A stretch of DNA of 64,000 nucleotides from Leptodactylus fallax (GCA_947044405.1 CAMRHE010000323.1:1-64000); one strand, 5' to 3'. Shown: positions 1 to 10,958, numbered from the stretch's first letter. Notes: a model not told the origin generated them from the letters alone. Numbers and translations are program-made.

Positions 1-1004
1 CCTATTAGTCACATTTGCGATCCACCACATATCACCCTAATCCTGCACATTCTGGATCCTTTACTCACCCAAGGGCTTTCCCCCTAAGCCCTAGTAAGCT
101 GATCTTGGGTGTTAAAGCTGCTTTTCTGGCCTTTCTGCAGTGGCTCAGAGTCGGGGCCTACCTGCGCCTTCCTCCAGACCCGCCATTTTCTCCGCACCCC
201 GGCCGTCAGGACGAGCATCTCCTGCACCGCGGACCTCCGCATCCTCCTCTGCCTCCGCTGACGTTGCTTTCTGCGGGACCAGGGAGTGACAGAGGCGGCA
301 GCCCTGCGCGGTGCTGGTTGCCGCGCGGGGCGACAGAGCGGCGGCTGTTGAGGGCAGCGGTTACTGCACTAAGGCCTACAGCGGGGGACAGCACAGCGCT
401 CCCAACCAGAAGAGGGGGCCTATATCCCTGAGCAACGCTGCACATCCCAGATCCTGGACGCAGACCTCGGACACAAGGTACACTGCAGGCAGCGCGGGCA
501 GGGGGAGTGCTGGGATCCCTTACATACATCAGGGAGACTCAAAACGAGGCCCGATTAGCGGCAAAGCAGTGCCTGCACTGTGACCCTATCCTGGGTATCT
601 CCACTCATACAAAATATAGGCCTTACCTGACCTATCGCTTTGGCCCCAGGGCAGCCAGAGCCGGGCCCTGTACAGACGTAGTCTATCCCTCCAACCTACG
701 AATAATCAGGCCCTGAGCGGACCCTCACCTGTACTCCTGCCCTACTAGTCTTGTGCAGGCCTGCATCTCCACCTCAGCTCAGCAACCCCTAATTGGCCTC
801 CACACATACAGCTCTAGCTGAAACTCCACTGAGCTGCAGCTCAATTTTTCCCCACAGAATTCTCGTAGGTACCTCTCCCCTTGGGTGATGGCGACTTAGT
901 TCTGGGGATCCAGTGCACCCTAAGCGACTCTTAGCGACAAACAGCCTGTCTGAAAATATCTGCCCTTTAAACGCTGAATTGCGGGGAGACGAATATCTGG
1001 CAAC
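1..1004 (+). promoter_or_regulatory. LINE 5' untranslated leader
   Basis: About 1 kb before the ORF1 ATG lacks any recognisable protein. It is CpG- and G+C-rich between about 180 and 380 and C-rich elsewhere, as expected for an L1 leader carrying an internal promoter. Overlapping open frames here on both strands look like by-products of the base composition. No discrete promoter motif can be assigned by eye; promoter function is inferred from position. Confidence 0.5.
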
Positions 1005-1451
1005 ATGGTGAAGGGTAGGAAATCCGTCAAGAAACCTGATAATAACCTGACTAACTACTTTGAGTGGGACCGTGGCGTGGAGGGAGAACCGGGACCTACA
1101 CTTGACGACCATACAGAGCGCACACTCTCAACGCCTACGACTGCCATAATCACAGCGACATTTGTAGAGGGGGAAGGCCTTAACCACACTAAAGCTCTAA
1201 TGGATCCTCTTCTACCTCCAACCCCTGACGATATCCGATCAGCAGCACCACAAATCCATTATACATCCACTCAATCCAGCAAGGAGCAGACCTCCCCCTT
1301 ACGACACTCACCATCTCCGAGTACCAGTCCGCTCAAACAAAAACCTCGTCTGGAACTCCCTGGAGACCTAACCTACTCCGAAGACCAACCCTCCTCCGAG
1401 ACCTTTCCATCCACTCAAATGACTGGCCTAGACGGCTTCCCCGACCACTAG
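1005..1451 (+). pseudogene. LINE ORF1, N-terminal part (before frameshift)
   Basis: The 148-codon frame starts at an ATG in acceptable context (CAACATGG) and encodes a basic, Ser/Thr/Pro-rich, probably disordered protein beginning MVKGRKSVKKPDNNLTNYF. This is the usual character of the N-terminal region of L1 ORF1p ahead of its coiled coil. It ends at a TAG that appears only because of a frameshift: the +1-shifted frame is open through the same point (about 1438-1482) and runs without a stop into the coiled-coil part. The C-run at 1439-1442 is a plausible slip site. The segment NNLTNYF resembles a PCNA-interacting (PIP) box without the leading Gln. Function as the N-terminal part of an RNA-binding ORF1p is inferred from position. 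Confidence 0.7.
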
Positions 1452-1482
1452 TGGTCCCGCCTCTGAACATACTCTGAGAGAT

Positions 1483-2250
1483 ATGCTTCTGGCCCTCCGC
1501 AGTTCCCTTCAGGCGGATTTTTCACAATTGCTTCAGCCTCTTCAGTCCTCAGTCAATGCACTAGATGGACGAGTAACACATATTGAAACCAAAATGGGCG
1601 ATTTCGCTGCATCGCACAACAAAATCATCGATGCACACAATGACCTTGAAGACGAGGTTGAGAATCTCAAAGCCAAAGTGGCTGACATGGAGGACCGGTC
1701 CCGCAGGAACAACATCAAATTCAGAGGTATTTCAGAACAAGTCCAAACAGCTGATCTACTTCCATACCTACAGGATTATGTCCGATTTCTACTACCTGAC
1801 TGTACTAATACGGATATCATCATTGACAGAGCACATAGGCTTCCTCGCCCCAGACATCTGGGAGACGAGATCCCGAGAGACGTCTTGGCGAGATTCCACT
1901 TCTTCCATATAAAAGAAAGATTACTAGAAGCTGCTCGTAAGCAGAAATCTTGGCCTCCCAAATTCAAAGAGGTGCAGTTATACACGGACCTCTCAGCTAT
2001 GACCCTTCGCCTCCGCAGAGACTTACTACCGGTCACAACAACGCTTCGCAAAAACAAGATCCAATATAGATGGGGGTTTCCTGTGAAATTGATTGTCGCT
2101 AAAGACGGGACCACCTTCACCATCCATAACTTGAATCAAGGCAAAGCGTTATTATCGACTTGGAGAATGCCAATCTCTCTTCCTCAAGAGGCGGCAGGTC
2201 CCTCTCCTCCCTCAGCTACAGGGCGTAGATCTCCCACAAACCGCAAATGA
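1483..2250 (+). pseudogene. LINE ORF1, coiled-coil, RRM and C-terminal domains (after frameshift)
   Basis: The 255 codons encode the main body of an L1-type ORF1 protein (Transposase_22 family), which trimerises and coats LINE RNA as a nucleic-acid chaperone. Residues about 15-72 show heptad spacing typical of a coiled coil (pattern LDGRVTHIETKM, then LEDEVENLKAKVADMEDRS). The RRM-like segment begins with RRNNIKFRGI near residue 75. A C-terminal domain follows at about residues 165-240, including LRRDLLPVTTTLRKNKIQYRW. The ATG at 1483 is probably an internal Met, because the frame is open for some 45 bases upstream and continues the 1005-1451 frame after a one-base shift. The last 20 residues are Pro/Ser-rich. 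ORF2 begins about 230 bases downstream. Confidence 0.82.
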
Positions 2251-2476
2251 TATTCTAGGATGGCTATCCCTATCCACTCAGGTGCACAACCCCCTTTGCT
2301 CTAGTGGCTTAACCGGCAAGCCTATAACCAATACCCCCACATATACAGTAAAGCTGTATTCGTCTTTGAACTGTTTGTTCATCTGTTTTGTCTATTGATC
2401 TTCTTACTTGCAAAACTGCCTACTCGTCTTCTGCAGATTCAACATCCCCACGACGTCCATACTCTTAAGTGACACT

Positions 2477-3370
2477 ATGGTGATCAAGTTGGCCTCTCTC
2501 AACGTCCGTGGCCTAAACAGTCCACAGAAGCGAACGTATATTTGGAAGGAGGCTCTCTCACTCTCCGCGGATGTTTTCTGCGCACAAGAAACCCACCTTC
2601 TACAGAAAGACGCCTTCAGGGTAAAACACCCATCCTTCCCTATAATCTGCCACGCACACCACCGATCTAAAAAACGGGGAGTCCTTGTCGCTTTTAGAGA
2701 CTCAGTGGCATTTTCCTTAACGGCACAAAAAGCGGACCCCCAAGGCAGATTCCTCATAATTGTTTGCCTCCTCAATAACATCCCCTATACAATAGTCAAC
2801 ATATACGCTCCACAGCGAAAGACCCTGGCATTTTTACACAAAGTCCGAAGACACATTCAAGAAATCCAACAGGGTGCGTTAATAATTTGTGGAGACTTCA
2901 ATAACATAGTGGATCCCTCTCTGGATTCTACCAACGCCAACAGAGACAACACTTCCTGCCTGCTCCAATTTCCGAACACTGAAAATCTTTATGATATCTG
3001 GCGCGCACATCATGCGGGCGAAAGGGACTATACCTATTTCTCAGCAGTACACGGTTCTTACTCTCGCATTGATATGTTCATGGTAGACCTTCATACCCTG
3101 ATGAGCTCCAAAACATCCACGATTGAATCTATCACATGGTCAGACCACGCAGCCATCACTCTCACCATAGAAGAAAAGATTCCACCTTCTGCTGCTAGAC
3201 TCTGGAGAAACAATACATACCTAATGAGTCACCTTACTTATCGCCCGATAATAGAAAAAGACCTCCAGGATTTTTTTCCAGACCAACTCCATATCTACAG
3301 AGGATCCCTACACTCTCTGGAACGCTCACAAAGCGTACATTCGTGGCACACTTATAAAAATCGCACATAG
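2477..3370 (+). pseudogene. LINE ORF2, endonuclease part (before frameshift)
   Basis: This frame encodes the apurinic-like endonuclease that nicks target DNA to prime reverse transcription. The family motifs occur in order: SLNVRGLNSPQKR with its catalytic Asn, AQETHL with the metal-binding Glu, GDFNNIVDPS with catalytic Asp and Asn, SRIDMFMV, and the terminal WSDHAAITLTI with Asp-His. The first true ATG is at 2477 (MVIKLASLNVRG), directly ahead of the domain; the frame is open further upstream but without ATG. The frame is lost near 3271-3277, a run of seven T. From there the correct L1 linker is read in the frame shared with 3408-6245, so the last 30 codons before the stop at 3370 are off-frame. 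Confidence 0.87.
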
Positions 3371-6245
3371 AAACAAGAAAGAACGCCAGAAAGCGATTAC
3401 GGTAGCAATGTCAACACTTCGCACTTTAGAAGCCGCGAACAAAACCAATCCGAACCCGAATACTTCTGAACAGCTCACCCAGGCTAGACAGCAACTGCGT
3501 CTCCTTCTTTTACAAGATTACGAAAAGGCGTTAAAACGATCTAAAGCGCGATTTTACTCCCAAAGCAACAAAGCCGGCAGACTACTGGCTAGACAACTTC
3601 GGGCAAGGGTAGTTAAATCGCGGATTCCATACATCAAGCACCCTGTCACTAAAGTACATTTAACAGACCCAAGAGACATCGCCAACTCTTTTAAGGACTA
3701 CTACGCACAGTTGTATAATCTACAGGAACACACCCCTCTTCCACCTGACCATTCCACCTTGGTATCCGGCTTCTTAAACAACTTAAAGTTATCAGGCCTG
3801 ACAGATGAACATCTCTTGGCCCTAAACACCCCTATTACTCTTCCAGAAGTCCTACAAACCATAAAGTCCTTACCTAAGGGTAAGTCACCAGGTCCAGATG
3901 GTTTCTCCAACGAATATTTAATCTATTTCCAGCAAATTCTTGCTCCATCTCTCCTGAATTTCTTCAACCATGCCATGTCGGGTGCACCGCTTCCGCGCGA
4001 ATCGTTGACGGAATTAATTGTCACCCTTCCTAAACCCGGTAAATCAGCAGATGTCCCACAAAATTTCAGGCCAATCTCGCTGCTAAATTCGGACCTCAAG
4101 CTTTATGCGAAGATCCTAGCAGCACGGCTAGCTCCCATTCTTCCAGACTTAATTGGCACAGACCAAGTGGGCTTCGTTAAAGGCCGCCAAGCCTCAGACA
4201 ACACCAGACGTGTCCTACATTTGGTAGATCACCTGGAACGCAACAAGACCCCATCCCTAATGGTCGCCTTAGATGCTGAGAAGGCGTTTGACCGGATCAA
4301 CTGGGCATTCGCTTTCTCCGTCCTACAGAAACTGCGATTCTCTGGCCCTATCCTCACTGCTATCTCAAACCTATACTCATCCCCATCGGCCAGAGTGTTT
4401 ACTAACAGCACACTGTCGGACAGCTTTGATATCAAGAATGGAACGAGGCAGGGGTGCCCTCTCTCTCCATTGATCTTTATTCTCACCATTGAACCATTAG
4501 CACAAGCCCTGAGACAAAACGACAGAGTCCAGGGAGTGCACATAGAGGGTTCCTCTCATCTCATCTCCCTCTACGCTGATGATATCATATTGTCCTTAAC
4601 CTACCCAGAAACATCTCTACCAGCTGCTGTCGAAACTCTCAGAGATTATGGTGCTCTCTCTTTTTATAAACTCAACGAAGCCAAAACACAAATTCTCCCC
4701 CTGAACGTTCCCACGCCTCTTTTGGAACATCTCAAAGAGAGGTTTCCCTACGACTGGAAATCGACAGATCTGGACTACTTGGGAATAAGGATCACTCCCT
4801 ACATCGCACAGGTGGCCAAAGCAAACTATATGCCTCGGCTGACGGATCTGGAGAGAGAGTGTCGATCCTATTCAGGACTCACCCTGTCATGGCTAGGTAG
4901 GGTATCTGCCTTTCAAATGATGCTGCTCCCAAAACTGTTATACTTATTTAGAACTATACCTGTAGCACCCCCCCTTACGTTCCTCCAGAAAATTAACGCT
5001 ATGCTCAACAAACTTATCTGGAACTCCAAAAAGCCGAGACTCCCATCTTCTATCCTGCACAGAAAACGGGGAGTGGGAGGCTTGGGAATACCAAACATAT
5101 ATGATTACTACATGGCCTCACATCTTTCTACTCTAAAGGACTGGTGGCATAACAACGCCCATAAATCCTGGATCACCATTGAGTCTCGTATGATACCACA
5201 TCACAGTCTCAAATCTTGGCTCTTATACTCCCTCTGGACGGATGTGGTACCCTCTCTCACGTCTCCAATTCTACAACATCTCATAGACAGCTGGCGACAT
5301 ATCCATCACTCTACAGGCAAGACGCAGATACTACACATCAAGCAGGCCCCAATTGAATTCTTAGAACTAACAATCCTGGATCTCAACTTATCCATCTGGA
5401 AATCATCAGGTATCACCTCTATTTCAATGATGTGGAGTGAGGACTCATTGATACCATTCCCATCGCTACAATCCACCTTCTCCCTACCCTTCACTTGCCT
5501 CTTTACATATCTGAGAATCAAGCACTTTCTCACCTCCAACTGCAATAAACAAGTAATATACAATAAATCTCTGTTGGACCTCCTCAAAATTCCAAATCCG
5601 GCTACAAAAATTCTCAGCTCCATCTACAATACTATAGGATCTAAAGATCATCTGGTCAAATCTACCCCACTACTTAGTTGGGAAATGCATCTTCAGCAGA
5701 AATACTCGGTTATACAATGGCAGAAAGCCATGACCTTCACGAAAAAGACCTTCCGGTGCACGACCCACTATGAAACAACTGTCAAAATTCTCCTCCACTG
5801 GTACTATACTCCAGAGCGACTTCACCGAATTTATCCGCAGACCTCAAACTCCTGCTGGAGGGGATGTGGCGAGAAAGGAACACTACTGCATTTACTGTGG
5901 ACGTGCCCCCGAGTGGTGCTGTACTGGCAAGACGTCTTCCGATGGATTTCTTCACTAGTGGGATTCTTCATACCTCCCTCACCAGCTTTAGCACTACTAT
6001 TTCTGCAAATCGACTCTTTCCCAGCAACACATAGAGTGTTGATTGGCCACGCCTTGTTATCAGCGTCATTGGCTCTGCTACGCAACTGGAAGTCAGCCAC
6101 TATTCCGACTAGAGGAGAGCTAGTGAACATGGTGGAGCAGACCTACCAATATGAGAAGATTCTCTCTCATGGAGTTCTTGGGGATAACCACTTCCAAAAG
6201 AACTGGTTTCCATGGACACTGAAGGCTCATACACATCTGCCGTAA
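3273..6245 (+). pseudogene. LINE ORF2, reverse transcriptase and C-terminal domain (after frameshift)
   Basis: The open frame continues ORF2 after the T-run slip; its first ATG is at 3408 but the frame is meaningful from about 3273. It carries the reverse-transcriptase blocks of L1 ORF2p: KGKSPGPDGFSNEYL, NFRPISLLNSDLKLYAKILA, DQVGFVKGRQASDNTRR, MVALDAEKAFDRINW with the first catalytic Asp, GTRQGCPLSPLIF, and YADDII with the Asp pair near 4572-4590. Further on are GGLGIPNIYDYYMASHL, typical of the thumb/linker, and the zinc-like motif CWRGCGEKGTLLHLLWTC near 5850-5915. It has no internal stop over 2.9 kb. Its product would make cDNA of the LINE RNA at nicked target DNA. Conceptually joined to the endonuclease part, ORF2 spans about 1,255 codons, a normal L1 length. 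Confidence 0.9.
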
Positions 6246-6474
6246 CCCGGCTGTGCCGCACTTGGAAGATCAAAACTTAATAATTATTGTCACCTTTTGT
6301 TGCTTTATACTTGTACGCACTTGTTTCTTTAACTCTAGAGACTCTCGAACTCTTAGATAACTATATGTTTATTTGACTTCTAGCTACTTCTAGCGCTTAC
6401 ATGATAATACTTTTTTTGAATGTTGTTGTTTGACCTGTTAAAAAATCTCAATAAAACTGATTGAAAGTAAAAAA
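6246..6474 (+). other. LINE 3' UTR, polyadenylation signal and A-run
   Basis: The 3' UTR follows the ORF2 TAA and is AT-rich. A canonical AATAAA sits at 6450-6455, followed by ACTGATTGAAAGT and a run of six A at 6469-6474. Beyond the A-run the DNA matches the flank of other 46-bp arrays (AAAATAGTTTAGAAGACTGT, also near 9483 and 13020), so the element ends here. Confidence 0.75.
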
Positions 6475-7432
6475 TAGTTTAGAAGACTGTCAGGGCTCCT
6501 AGGAACCTATCATAAAACATAGTGTAGAAATACTCTTAGGGCTCCTAGGAACCTATCTATAAAACATAGTGTAGAACACTGTCAGGGCTCCTAGGAACCT
6601 ATCTATAAAACATAGTGTAGAACACTGTCAGGGCTCCTAGGAACCTATCTATAAAACATAGTGTAGAACACTGTCAGGGCTCCTAGGAACCTATCTATAA
6701 AACATAGTGTAGAACACTGTCAGGGCTCCTAGGAACCTATCTATAAAACATAGTGCAGAACACTGTCAGGGCTCCTAGGAACCTATCTATAAAACATAGT
6801 GTAGAACACTGTCAGGGCTCCTAGGAACCTATCTATAAAACATAGTGTAGAACACTGTCAGGGCTCCTAGGAACCTATCTATAAAACATAGTGTAGAACA
6901 CTGTCAGGGCTCCTAGGAACCTATCTATAGAAAATAGTGTAGAATACTGTCAGGACTCCTAGGAACCTATCTATAAAACATAGTGTAGAACACTGTCAGG
7001 GCTCCTAGGAACCTATCTATAAAACATAGTGTAGAACACTGTCAGGGCTCCTAGGAACCTATCTATAAAACATAGTGTAGAACACTGTCAGGGCTCCTAG
7101 GAACCTATCTATAGAACATAGTGTAGAATACTGTCAGGGCTCCTAGGAACCTATCTATAAAACATAGTGTAGAACACTATCAGGGCTCCTAGGAACCTAT
7201 CTATAAAACATAGTATAGAACACTGTCAGGGCTCCTAGGAACCTATCTATAGAACATAGTGTAGAATACTGTCAGGACTCCTAGGAACCTATCTATAAAA
7301 CATAGTGTAGAACACTGTCAGGGCTCCTAGGAACCTATCTATAAAACATAGTGTAGGACACTGTCAGGGCTCCTAGGAACCTATCTATAAAACATAGTGT
7401 AGAATACTCTTAGGGCTCCTAGGAACCTATAA
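6469..7432 (+). repeat. 46-bp minisatellite, array 1 (about 20 copies)
   Basis: About 20 head-to-tail copies of a 46-bp unit containing GGGCTCCTAGGAACCTATCT followed by an ATAAAACATAGTGTAGAACACTG-like segment. Spacing between identical landmarks is exactly 46 bp (6541 to 6587). Variants include ATAGAACATAG, CAGGACTCC and TAGTGCAGAA. The last unit runs into AATCTATCTA, where a Tc1-like element is inserted. The block is the left part of a 3.5-kb tandem duplication; array 2 shares its variant order but has three extra units (138 bp). Confidence 0.97.
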
Positions 7433-7440
7433 TCTATCTA

Positions 7441-9092
7441 CAGTCATATGAAAAGGTTTGGGCACCCCTATTAATCTTAATCTTAATTTTTAGTTCTAAA
7501 TATTTGGGTGTTTGCAACAGCCATTTCAATTTGATATATCTAATAACTGATGGACACAATAATATTTCAGGATTGAAATGAGGTTTATTGTACTAACAGA
7601 AAATGTGCAATATGCATTAAATCAAAATTTGACCAGTGCAAAAATTTGGGTACCCTTATCATTTTATTGATTTGAATACTCCTAACTACTTTTTACTGAC
7701 TTACTGAAGCACAAAATTGGTTTTGTAACCTCACTGAGCTTTGAACTTCATAGCCAGGTGTATCCAATCATGAGAAAAGGTATTTAAGGTGGCCAATTGC
7801 AAGTTGTTCTCCTATTTGAATCTCCTCTGAAGAGTGGCATCATGGGCTCCTCAAAAAGACTCTCAAATGATCTGAAAACAAAGATTGTTCAACATAGTTG
7901 TTCAGGGGAAGGATACAAAAAGTTGTCTCAGAGATTTAACCTGTCAGTTTCCACTGTGAGGAACATAGTAAGGAAATGGAAGACCACAGGGACAGTTCTT
8001 GTTAAGCCCAGAAGTGGCAGGCCAAGAAAAATATCAGAAAGGCAGAGAAGAAGAATGGTGAGAACAGTCAAGGACAATCCACAGACCACCTCCAAAGAGC
8101 TGCAGCATCATCTTGCTGCAGATGGTGTCACTGTGCATCGGTCAACAATACAGCACACTTTGCACAAGGAGAAGCTGTATGGGAGAGTGATGCGAAAGAA
8201 GCCGTTTCTGAAAGCACGCCACAAACAGAGTCGCCTGAGGTATGCAAAAGCACATTTGGACAAGCCAGCTTCATTTTGGAAGAAGGTCCTGTGGACTGAT
8301 GAAACAAAGATTGAGTTGTTTGGTCATACAAAAAGGCGTTATGCATGGCGTCAAAAAAACACAGCATTCCAAGAAAAACACTTGCTACCCACTGTAAAAT
8401 TTGGTGGAGGTTCCATCATGCTTTGGGGCTGTGTGGCCAATGCCGGCACCGGGAATCTTGTTAAAGTTGAGGGTCGCATGGATTCAACTCAGTATTAGCA
8501 GATTCTTGAGAATAATGTACAAGAATCAGTGACGAATTTGAAGTTACGCCGGGGATGGATATTTCAGCAAGACAATGATCCAAAACACAGCTCCAAATCT
8601 ACTCAGGCATTCATGCAGAGGAACAATTACAATGTTCTGGAATGGCCATCCCAGTCCCCAGACCTGAATATCATTGAACATCTGTGGGATAATTTGAAGC
8701 GGGCTGTCCATGCTCGGCGACCATCAAACTTAACTGAACTGGAATTGTTTTGTAAAGAGGAATGGTCAAAAATACCTTCATCCAGGATCCAGGAACTGAT
8801 TAAAAGCTACAGGAAGCGACTAGAGGCTGTTATTTTTGCAAAAGGAGGATCTACTAAATATTAATGTCACTTTTCTGTTGAGGTGCCCATACTTTTGCAC
8901 CGGTCAAATTTTGGTTTAATGCATATTGCACATTTTCTGTTAGTACAATAAACCTCATTTCAATCCTGAAATATTACTGTGTCCATCAGTTATTAGATAT
9001 ATCAAATTGAAATGGCTGTTGCAAACACCCAAATATTTAGAACTAAAAATGATTAAGATTAATAGTGGTGCCCAAACTTTTTCATATGACTG
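7441..9092 (+). mobile_element. Tc1-like DNA transposon, copy 1 (1,652 bp)
   Basis: The element begins CAGTCATATGAAAAGG and ends CTTTTTCATATGACTG, with TA dinucleotides on both sides (7439-7440 and 9093-9094), the signature of Tc1/mariner integration. The terminal inverted repeats are long, about 213 bp each (7441-7655 and 8880-9092), as in IR/DR-type Tc1 elements. They enclose a single transposase gene at 7842-8864 with one in-frame stop. The insertion site is at the boundary of the 46-bp array and the adjoining TATC microsatellite. A nearly identical copy lies 3,518 bp downstream. Confidence 0.96.
7842..8864 (+). pseudogene. Tc1-like transposase, one in-frame stop (copy 1)
   Basis: The frame from ATG 7842 (MGSSKRLSNDLK) to TAA 8864 would encode about 340 residues, the normal Tc1 transposase length. 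It holds a paired-like helix-turn-helix DNA-binding part (KKLSQRFNLSVSTVRNIVRK), a GRPRKI AT-hook-like motif, a second HTH, and the DDE catalytic core. The catalytic residues are Asp153 (LWTDETKIE), Asp244 (QQDNDPKHSS) and Glu279 (PDLNIIEHLW), giving DD34E spacing. The glycine-rich box FGGGSIMLWGC is intact. A single TAG at 8496-8498 (codon 219) lies between the first and second catalytic Asp, so the product would lack two of three catalytic residues. No frameshift is present. The upstream TTG at 7797 is unlikely to be the start. Confidence 0.93.

Positions 9093-9137
<45 letters not shown>
9093..9137 (+). repeat. (TATC)n microsatellite
   Basis: About eleven uninterrupted TATC tetramers directly follow the Tc1 element and contain its TA target duplicate. 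The equivalent site after the second Tc1 copy is longer and has one TGTC variant. Confidence 0.95.
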
Positions 9138-9480
9138 CATTCTAGCTGTCTAAGGAAAACACAGCCAAAGTTATGTCAAATTGAAAGTGACATTATTATA
9201 CTCTGGGGTCTCTTCAGGTGAGCATGTTTTTTTTTTTTTCTTTTTAATTTCTTTCATCTCCCCTGGGCCTCCACCTATTATACTCTGGGGTCTGAAGACA
9301 GAGTTTGTCTTTAAATAAAACATGCTACATATGACGACATTATGAGGCCTCCTCTCCATGACTTGACTGATCTTAAGAAACTTCATACTAGAAACTATAA
9401 TTCTGTTTCACGGGTGACTCACTGAAAATTCTTCAATACCATGAGGATCCCTTTATCCCTGTATCCTACACACAATTGGC
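9138..9480 (+). repeat. Composite-repeat segment with short MITE fragment (9191-9294)
   Basis: The conserved flank TCTAGCTGTCTAAGGAAAAC leads into a short MITE remnant in which two copies of the end box ATTATACTCTGGGGTCT (9192 and 9277) surround a T-rich middle and the CCCCTGGGCCTCCACC arm. About 185 bp without a gene follow, ending in TCCTACACACAATTGGCTTA before array 2. The segment is repeated at 12677-13017, and in reverse orientation at 14885-15240. Confidence 0.85.
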
Positions 9481-9481
9481 T

Positions 9482-10950
9482 TAAAAAATAGTTTAGAAGA
9501 CTGTCAGGGCTCCTAGGAACCTATCATAAAACATAGTGTAGAATACTGTCAGGGCTCCTGGGAACCTATCTATAAAACATAGTGTAGAACACTGTCAGGG
9601 CTCATAGGAACCTATCTATAAAACATAGTGTAGAATACTGTCAGGGCTCCTAGGAACCTATCTATAAAACATAGTGTAGAACACTGTCAGGGCTCATAGG
9701 AACCTATATATAAAACATAGTGTAGATCACTGTCAGGACTCCTAGGAACCTATCTATAAAACATAGTGTATGACACTGTCAGGGCTCCTGGGAACCTATC
9801 TATAAAACATAGTGTAGAACACTGTCAGGGCTCCTAGGAACCTATCTATAAAACATAGTGTAGAATACTCTTATTGCTCCTAGGAACCCATCTATAAAAC
9901 ATAGTGTAGAACACTGTCAGGGCTCCTAGGAACCTATCTATAAACATAGTGTAGAATACTCTCAGGGCTCCTAGGAACCTATCTATAAAACATAGTGTAG
10001 AACACTGTCAGGGCTCCTAGGAACCTATCTATAAAACATAGTGTAGAACACTGTCAGGGCTCCTAGGAACCTATCTATAAAACATAGTGTAGAACACTGT
10101 CAGGGCTCCTAGGAACCTATCTATAAAACATAGTGCAGAACACTGTCAGGGCTCCTAGGAACCTATCTATAAAACATAGTGTAGAACACTGTCAGGGCTC
10201 CTAGGAACCTATCTATAAAACATAGTGTAGAACACTGTCAGGGCTCCTAGGAACCTATCTATAAAACATAGTGTAGAACACTGTCAGGGCTCCTAGGAAC
10301 CTATCTATAGAACATAGTGTAGAATACTGTCAGGGCTCCTAGGAACCTATCTATAAAACATAGTGTAGAACACTGTCAGGGCTCCTAGGAACCTATCTAT
10401 AAAACATAGTATAGAACACTGTCAGGGCTCCTAGGAACCTATCTATAGAAAATAGTGTAGAATACTGTCAGGACTCCTAGGAACCTATCTATAAAACATA
10501 GTGTAGAACACTGTCAGGGCTCCTAGGAACCTATCTATAAAACATAGTGTAGAACACTGTCAGGGCTCCTAGGAACCTATCTATAAAACATAGTGTAGAA
10601 CACTGTCAGGGCTCCTAGGAACCTATCTATAGAACATAGTGTAGAATACTGTCAGGGCTCCTAGGAACCTATCTATAAAACATAGTGTAGAACACTATCA
10701 GGGCTCCTAGGAACCTATCTATAAAACATAGTATAGAACACTGTCAGGGCTCCTAGGAACCTATCTATAGAACATAGTGTAGAATACTGTCAGGACTCCT
10801 AGGAACCTATCTATAAAACATAGTGTAGAACACTGTCAGGGCTCCTAGGAACCTATCTATAAAACATAGTGTAGGACACTGTCAGGGCTCCTAGGAACCT
10901 ATCTATAAAACATAGTGTAGAATACTCTTAGGGCTCCTAGGAACCTATAA
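9482..10950 (+). repeat. 46-bp minisatellite, array 2 (about 32 copies)
   Basis: About 32 copies of the 46-bp unit. The first part (9482 to about 9995) matches array 3 in its unusual variants (CTCATAGGAACC, a TTATTGCTCC unit, CATCTATAAAACAT), and the later part matches array 1. The mixed ancestry shows that the 3.5-kb tandem duplication joined inside the arrays, as expected from unequal crossing-over between minisatellite units. Confidence 0.97.
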
Positions 10951-10958
10951 TCTATCTA

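Larger units (their letters stand above)
1..6468 (+). mobile_element. L1-like non-LTR retrotransposon (LINE), 5' end outside the window
   Basis: The stretch has the layout of an L1-clade LINE: a C/G-rich leader (1-1004), ORF1 with coiled coil and RNA-binding region, ORF2 with endonuclease, reverse transcriptase and C-terminal Cys/His motif, a short 3' UTR, an AATAAA signal at 6450-6455 and a short A-run at 6469-6474. No 5' target-site duplicate is visible, so the true 5' end probably lies before base 1. Both ORFs carry a frameshift, so this copy should be unable to move by itself. The 3' end joins a 46-bp minisatellite at the same flanking sequence that precedes arrays at 9482 and 13018, which marks the insertion point. 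Confidence 0.88.

Noticed and set aside
15..529. Overlapping open frames of 90-138 codons on both strands near the window start
   Set aside because: They lie in the G+C-rich LINE leader, show no known domain and overlap on both strands, which is typical of stop-poor composition.
6469..7432. CRISPR-like regular repeats
   Set aside because: The 46-bp and 35-bp arrays are head-to-tail copies without unique spacers, and the DNA is eukaryotic.
7797..7841. Extended N-terminus of the Tc1 transposase
   Set aside because: The extension begins at TTG, and the ATG at 7842 gives the normal family length and N-terminus.
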